From assembly GCA_003219395.1 (NCBI GenBank), contig QHOR01000148.1:1-11179 (forward strand): a DNA stretch of 11,179 nucleotides, in the 5' to 3' direction. Numbering within the stretch: the first letter of the stretch is position 1; each line of letters opens with the position of its first letter. Made by a program: the position numbers and the translations under genes. The notes beneath the pieces were generated by a model. It was not told where the DNA came from, did no database searches, and was given only the letters and a program-made list of their open reading frames with translations. This stretch comes from Verrucomicrobiota bacterium (GTDB lineage: Bacteria > Verrucomicrobiota > Verrucomicrobiia > Chthoniobacterales > UBA10450). Of the stretch, positions 7,302 through 11,179 are shown piece by piece.

Positions 7302-8215
7302 AATACGTCCTGATCACTCCCGCCCACAATGAAGAGCGTTTCATCGCGAAGACGCTCGAGTCAATGGTAACGCAAACGTTGTTACCCGAACGCTGGATTA
7401 TCGTCAACGATGGCTCGACCGATAAGACCGGGGACATCGCTAACGAGTATGCGCAGCGTTTTCCCTGGATCCAGGTCGTTCAGGGTTCACCGCGTTTGGA
7501 TCGACATTTTGGAGCCAAGGTCAACGCCTTTAACACTGGCCTGGAGCGAATTGGATCAGTTGATTTTGATGTCATCGGGAATCTCGACGCAGATATTTCG
7601 TTCGATGCCGAATACCTGAGTTTTTTGATGCGGAAATTTTCCGAGGATCCCAAGCTTGGAGTAGCCGGGACGCCGTTCACCGAGGATGGTGGTTACGACA
7701 CGGCCCGCGATAGTTTCGAAGGCGAGAACCACGTGGCCGGCGGGTGTCAGCTTTTTCGGCGCCGTTGCTTCGAGGAAGTAGGTGGTTACGTCCCTAACCC
7801 AGGGGGAGGAGTTGACTGGATTGCGGTCACTACGGCACGGATGAAAGGATGGAAAACGCGGTCTTTTCCCGAAAAGCGGTTCCATCATTACAGAACTCTG
7901 GGTACGGCGGGAAGAAGCAGAGCAGCAGCCAGCTTTTCCTATGGTCAAAAGGACTATTATTTAGGCGGCTCACCTTTGTGGCAGCTCTTCCGTGTAGTCT
8001 ACCGTGCAACAAAGCAACCGCTCGACGGTGTCGCACTTTTCGCCGGCTACTGTTGGGCAGCCGCCCGGCGGATAAAACGGCCGGTCTCCCGTGAATTGAT
8101 GCGGTTTCATCGCCGCGAACAGATGAAAAAGCTGCGCAACATTTTCTCTCGCTTGTTGAAGTTCAGAAAGATCAATAACTTTTATGCGGAGATGGGCCAA
8201 CAGGAGGCGCCGTAA
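7298..8215 (+). CDS. Family 2 (GT-A) glycosyltransferase
   Basis: This is a 305-residue protein starting with the GT2 strand YVLITPAHNEE (3-13). NDGSTD (37-42) binds the nucleotide, and the metal-binding DxD is DAD at 97-99 in NLDADISF. Acceptor-side motifs follow: VAGGCQLFRR (146-155) and GGVDWIAVTTARMKGW (170-185). A His/Arg patch (HHYR, 196-199) sits where GT2 enzymes have a QxxRW-like element. There is no strong membrane segment in the catalytic part, so the enzyme should act at the cytoplasmic face. It would add one sugar to the lipid-linked repeat unit; donor and linkage are unknown. ATG overlaps the stop of the oxidoreductase gene (ATGA), indicating coupled translation. The C-terminal ~60 residues are basic and may touch the membrane. 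Confidence 0.9.
   Translation: MKYVLITPAHNEERFIAKTLESMVTQTLLPERWIIVNDGSTDKTGDIANEYAQRFPWIQVVQGSPRLDRHFGAKVNAFNTGLERIGSVDFDVIGNLDADISFDAEYLSFLMRKFSEDPKLGVAGTPFTEDGGYDTARDSFEGENHVAGGCQLFRRRCFEEVGGYVPNPGGGVDWIAVTTARMKGWKTRSFPEKRFHHYRTLGTAGRSRAAASFSYGQKDYYLGGSPLWQLFRVVYRATKQPLDGVALFAGYCWAAARRIKRPVSRELMRFHRREQMKKLRNIFSRLLKFRKINNFYAEMGQQEAP
8202..8207 (+). promoter_or_regulatory. Full-consensus ribosome binding site of the SBBP gene
   Basis: AGGAGG lies 11 bases before ATG 8219, inside the last codons of the glycosyltransferase gene. It is the strongest Shine-Dalgarno sequence in the window. Most other genes here have weak sites or depend on overlaps, so this gene may be translated at a higher rate than its neighbours. 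Confidence 0.6.
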
Positions 8216-8218
8216 GGG

Positions 8219-9772
8219 ATGAACAAGAGATCCACTTCGCAATCCGCGTTCTTTAATCCGCGCGTTTTACCTGGTCTGGCTATCTTCTTGACTGGAATTC
8301 TTCTGACGCTATTGGCGACAGCGAATCGACAGGATGTGGTTCTTCAGCGCGCGCGTCAAGTAACACCACACATGCATCACGCGATTCAAGTCCTATCGGC
8401 TGGCGACGTGCAGGAGCAATGGGTTGCCCGCTATGATGGACCGGGCAATGGCTCTGATGAGGCTGCGGCTATAGCCGTAGACACGTCAGGGAATGTCTAT
8501 GTAACCGGAACAAGCTTAGGCTCGGACACTGGTTTCGATTACACTACAATCAAGTACGACTCAACGGGCCAAGAAGTTTGGGTAGCTCGTTACAATGGAC
8601 CCGCTAACGACGATGATCGAGCATATGCTATTGCGCTTGACGCTTCAGGGAATGTTTATGTGACCGGCGAAAGCCTTGGCTTGGACACCGGTTATGATTA
8701 TGCCACAGTCAAGTACAACTCCGCCGGGCAACAACAATGGGTGGCCCGCTATGACGGACCAAGCATGGAGCGGAGCTTTGATGGAGCGACAGCTATTGCT
8801 GTTGATAGCTCAGGCAACGCTTACGTAACGGGAGCCAGTGGCTCCGATTGGAATGGCCAAGAGTACGCCACGATCAAGTATGACTGTGCGGGACAACCAC
8901 AGTGGGTTGCCCGCTACAACAGACCAGGCGAGGCTTCGGCTATAGTCACAGACACTTCAGGAAATGTTTATGTAACGGGAGGTACGACTGACAGCCCCTC
9001 ATCTGCAAATGAGGATTACACCACCATTAAATATGACTCAACGGGCCAACAACAATGGGCGGTAAACTACGATGGGCCGGCGAATGGATACGATTTTCCC
9101 ACCGCGATTGCGACCGACAGTTCGGGACGTCTCTATGTTTCAGGATTTAGCCTCGGCTTGGCTGGGGACTTTGATTACGCTACAATCAAGTACAACTCAG
9201 CAGGAGAACAACAGTGGATTGCCCGCTACGACGGTCCCGGAAATAGCGACGACTTGAGTCACGCCATTTCCGTCGACGCCTCAAACAATGTCTATGTAAC
9301 AGGTGGCAGTTTCGGCCCGGACAATTTCGATTACGCCACGATCAAGTACAATCCACACGGCGAAGAAGTATGGGTTGCGCGATACGAGGGACCATGGGAT
9401 GACTTTGCGCAAGCCATTTCGGCTGACAGATCCGGCAACGTTTATGTAACGGGATACAGCATCGATACCAACGTGGGGGATTCCCATTACACTACGATCA
9501 GTTATGACCCGGACGGCCTGGAACAATGGGCTGCGACCTACGATGGACCAGGAAACAGTACCGGCACCGCCGAGGCCATTGCCGTTGATGACTCAGGCAA
9601 TGTCTATGTCACAGGAAGCAGCACCGGCTTGGGTACTAATTACGATTACGCCACAATCAAGTATGCAGAGAGCACAGTCAATCCGACACCGACACCTACA
9701 CCTGCACGTGCGGCTTCACCAAGACAGCGTCCCACTCCATGGCCACGTCGAACGCCGCCACCCAGTCCGTAG
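8219..9772 (+). CDS. Secreted SBBP-repeat (beta-propeller) protein with Pro-rich tail
   Basis: This is a 517-residue protein. A basic N-terminus and a hydrophobic stretch (about 17-34, LPGLAIFLTGILLTLLAT) form a signal peptide or anchor. Residues 68 to about 482 are eight repeats of about 50 residues. Each has W-[VI]-A-R-Y-[DN]-G-P, then A-I-[AS]-V-D-x-S-G-N-V-Y-V-T-G and finally D-Y-A-T-I-K-Y, the SBBP (beta-propeller repeat) pattern. Repeats of this type usually fold into a propeller, and eight copies could close one. The tail, from NPTPTPTP to the end, is rich in Pro, Thr and Arg, as in many verrucomicrobial surface proteins. It follows the glycosyltransferase stop by three bases and has a strong AGGAGG site. 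No enzymatic residues were recognised; a binding or structural role at the cell surface or in the matrix is an inference. Confidence 0.82.
   Translation: MNKRSTSQSAFFNPRVLPGLAIFLTGILLTLLATANRQDVVLQRARQVTPHMHHAIQVLSAGDVQEQWVARYDGPGNGSDEAAAIAVDTSGNVYVTGTSLGSDTGFDYTTIKYDSTGQEVWVARYNGPANDDDRAYAIALDASGNVYVTGESLGLDTGYDYATVKYNSAGQQQWVARYDGPSMERSFDGATAIAVDSSGNAYVTGASGSDWNGQEYATIKYDCAGQPQWVARYNRPGEASAIVTDTSGNVYVTGGTTDSPSSANEDYTTIKYDSTGQQQWAVNYDGPANGYDFPTAIATDSSGRLYVSGFSLGLAGDFDYATIKYNSAGEQQWIARYDGPGNSDDLSHAISVDASNNVYVTGGSFGPDNFDYATIKYNPHGEEVWVARYEGPWDDFAQAISADRSGNVYVTGYSIDTNVGDSHYTTISYDPDGLEQWAATYDGPGNSTGTAEAIAVDDSGNVYVTGSSTGLGTNYDYATIKYAESTVNPTPTPTPARAASPRQRPTPWPRRTPPPSP
8420..9665 (+). repeat. Eight tandem in-frame repeats of about 150 bases encoding SBBP units
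   Basis: The recurring DNA blocks are those encoding WVARY[DN]GP, SGNVYVTG and DYATIKY. The copies differ at many positions, including third codon positions, so the array is old and under protein-level constraint rather than freshly expanded. Unit 4 is short, having lost the residues between its WVARYNRPG and ASAIVTD parts. Confidence 0.8.
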
Positions 9773-9802
9773 CTGCCAGTTCCAGAGAAGAAAGAACGGA
9801 AA

Positions 9803-11107
9803 ATGAACCAGAAATCCGAATCCAAAACGTCTCGGGATATACAGCTTGGCGACGCGGTTTCTCGCGTGCTTGCCAACTTCACCGATTGGCTGGAGAACTA
9901 CGGCGAAACATCGTGGGATTACCAAAGCTTTTTTGCTGGACCGATCGGCGGACGAGCAAAGGCGCTCTATTATAGCCATGGACTCGTCGGGACGGCAGCC
10001 GTCGCTCCCATGATTTTCTGCGAAGCATTTCTGCCGTCGGGACGCCGGTTATTTCATCATCCTATTCGATTTCCAATCGCCGACGCACATTTCGCGATGG
10101 GCTTTGCCTTTCTTTATGAGGCAACCGGAGATTCCTCACAGCTGGAAAACGCGGTTTACTTTTTAACGGAGCTCAAAAAATCGCGCTGCCCTGCGTTTAA
10201 GGAATATTGCTGGGGCTATCCCTTTAATTGGGTCACTCGGAACGGCACGATCAAAGAACAAACACCACTCATTACGACGACTCCCTACTGTTATGAAGCC
10301 TTTCTCCAGGTTTTCCTACTGACCGGACGGGACGAATGGAAAGTAATCGCCGAATCGATTGCGCGACATGCCGCTACTGATATTAAGGATTTCAGAACGT
10401 CGGAACGTGCCAGCAGTTCTTCCTACACGCCTTTTGACGTCGGCGGGGTAATCAATGCTGCAGCGTATCGCGCCTTCCTCCTCGCCAGTGCGTCTAAGAT
10501 TTTTTGCAATGAAGAGTACTGGAGGGTTGCAGAGCGAAATGTGAATTTCGTTTTAGAGAATCAGAACTCGGACGGTTCGTGGTTCTACGCCATGGATGGA
10601 GTACGAGATTTTGTCGACCACTATCACACTTGTTTCGTAATGAAGGCCATCGCGAAGATTTACCAGTTAACCGGATACGAGCCGTGTGAAGCTGCGCTTT
10701 CGAAAGGAATAAAGTATTACCTTGAGAATCTGTTCGACGTAGATGGCCTGCCAAAACCCTTTTCCAAAGCTCCCCGCCTGACCGTTTACAAACGCGAGCT
10801 TTACGACTGCGCCGAGTGTATCAACCTGTGCCTGCTGCTGCGCCATCGCTTTCCAGAACTGAACAGAACCCTGCAAACGGTCATTACGCACATTTTGAAA
10901 AAGTGGGTGAAGCGCGATGGGTCGTTTCGGTCCCGGAAATTACATGCGGGCTGGGATAACGTTCCAATGCATCGCTGGGGACAATCCCAAATGTTTCGAA
11001 GCCTCGCATTTTATTTGTCCGAAGCACGTCGAGTGACAGATGATAAGCGTCACGCCGATAATGCTATGGATCAGCAATTCTTATCCCTCTCTTCCCAACC
11101 TGTATAA
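9803..11107 (+). CDS. Predicted (alpha/alpha) toroid protein of unknown specificity, six-hairpin glycosidase-like
   Basis: This is a 434-residue protein without signal peptide or membrane segment. It consists of regularly spaced helix pairs such as FAMGFAFLYEATGD, YEAFLQVFLLTGRDEW, NAAAYRAFLLASA, KAIAKIYQLTGYE and ECINLCLLLRHRF. That spacing is the hallmark of alpha/alpha-barrel folds used by six-hairpin glycosidases, uronate lyases and C5-epimerase C-domains. Conserved-looking motifs are QNSDGSWFYAMDG (254-266), DFVDHYHTC (269-277), DGLPKPFSKAPRLTVYKREL (314-333) and YDCAECINL (334-342). His273, His275, Asp269 and Glu338 are candidate active-site residues. I do not recognise a named family. 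Proteins of this kind occur in polysaccharide loci, so a role in modifying or trimming a cytoplasmic glycan precursor is inferred. It starts 30 bases after the SBBP gene and ends four bases before the amidotransferase. Confidence 0.65.
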   Translation: MNQKSESKTSRDIQLGDAVSRVLANFTDWLENYGETSWDYQSFFAGPIGGRAKALYYSHGLVGTAAVAPMIFCEAFLPSGRRLFHHPIRFPIADAHFAMGFAFLYEATGDSSQLENAVYFLTELKKSRCPAFKEYCWGYPFNWVTRNGTIKEQTPLITTTPYCYEAFLQVFLLTGRDEWKVIAESIARHAATDIKDFRTSERASSSSYTPFDVGGVINAAAYRAFLLASASKIFCNEEYWRVAERNVNFVLENQNSDGSWFYAMDGVRDFVDHYHTCFVMKAIAKIYQLTGYEPCEAALSKGIKYYLENLFDVDGLPKPFSKAPRLTVYKRELYDCAECINLCLLLRHRFPELNRTLQTVITHILKKWVKRDGSFRSRKLHAGWDNVPMHRWGQSQMFRSLAFYLSEARRVTDDKRHADNAMDQQFLSLSSQPV

Positions 11108-11111
11108 CACA

Positions 11112-11179
11112 ATGTGCGGCATCGCAGGCCAGTTCAACTTCCAGCATCACGAACCGGTGGAGCGTGAGACCATCGTGCG
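11112..11179 (+). CDS. asnB: Glutamine-hydrolysing asparagine synthase-like amidotransferase, 5' end only
   Basis: ATG 11112 opens MCGIAGQFNF, running off the window after 22 codons. MCGIxG is the class II glutamine amidotransferase signature, with Cys2 as nucleophile after Met removal. The family moves ammonia from glutamine to an acyl-adenylate. In polysaccharide clusters such paralogues are thought to amidate sugar carboxylates such as uronic acids, rather than to make free asparagine. The upstream TAA lies only four bases before the start, so the two genes are likely in one operon. The synthetase domain cannot be seen. Confidence 0.85.
   Translation, partial: MCGIAGQFNFQHHEPVERETIV

Noticed and set aside
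8420..9665. CRISPR-like array
   Set aside because: The periodic blocks are about 150 bases apart, diverged, in frame and encode SBBP protein repeats. There are no short identical repeats with unique spacers.
9665..9772. Frameshift in the Pro-rich tail of the SBBP protein
   Set aside because: The tail changes from TP repeats to a mixed Ala/Arg/Pro stretch, but it stays Pro/Arg-rich in frame to the stop. Neighbouring frames do not give a better tail.

Overview
The window looks like the interior of an exopolysaccharide or O-antigen type biosynthesis locus from a Gram-negative-type bacterium. All genes are on the + strand and tightly packed, several with overlapping stop and start codons. The best guess for the lineage is a soil Verrucomicrobiota (Chthoniobacterales-like) genome or MAG. 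The main hints are the secreted SBBP beta-propeller protein with a Thr-Pro/Arg-Pro tail and the general style of the polysaccharide proteins. There is no rRNA or marker gene here, so this is only an inference.

Left part (1-1985): the 3' end of a probable family-4 glycosyltransferase, then a left-handed beta-helix (hexapeptide) acyltransferase and a DegT/DnrJ/EryC1/StrS PLP aminotransferase. The last two form the usual pair for making an N-acylated amino sugar nucleotide. Immediately after, and overlapping the aminotransferase stop, lies a decayed scrap of a second hexapeptide acyltransferase. It is followed by an inverted repeat that may act as a terminator, and then by a plausible sigma70-type promoter.

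Middle part (1997-5139): a multi-spanning Wzy/ExoQ/O-antigen-ligase family protein overlaps by 17 bases a secreted right-handed beta-helix protein. This suggests that polymerisation or ligation of the glycan is coupled to an exported protein that binds or cuts it.

Right part (5178-11179): an NAD-dependent sugar epimerase/dehydratase gene appears broken. It has a frameshifting deletion across its nucleotide-binding glycine motif and a probable second, in-frame deletion. It is followed by a Gfo/Idh/MocA oxidoreductase (TGATG junction), a family-2 glycosyltransferase (ATGA junction), the secreted eight-repeat SBBP protein (strong AGGAGG site), a cytoplasmic alpha/alpha-toroid protein of unknown specificity, and the first 22 codons of a glutamine-dependent asparagine synthase-like amidotransferase.

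Together the genes can supply sugar-nucleotide modification (aminotransferase, acyltransferase, oxidoreductase, amidotransferase), chain assembly (glycosyltransferases), polymerisation or ligation (Wzy-like protein) and extracytoplasmic processing or binding (beta-helix, SBBP propeller). No flippase, exporter or regulator is visible. I found no convincing wholly new system. The most interesting items are the two gene-decay scars, the polymerase/beta-helix coupling and the unassigned toroid protein.
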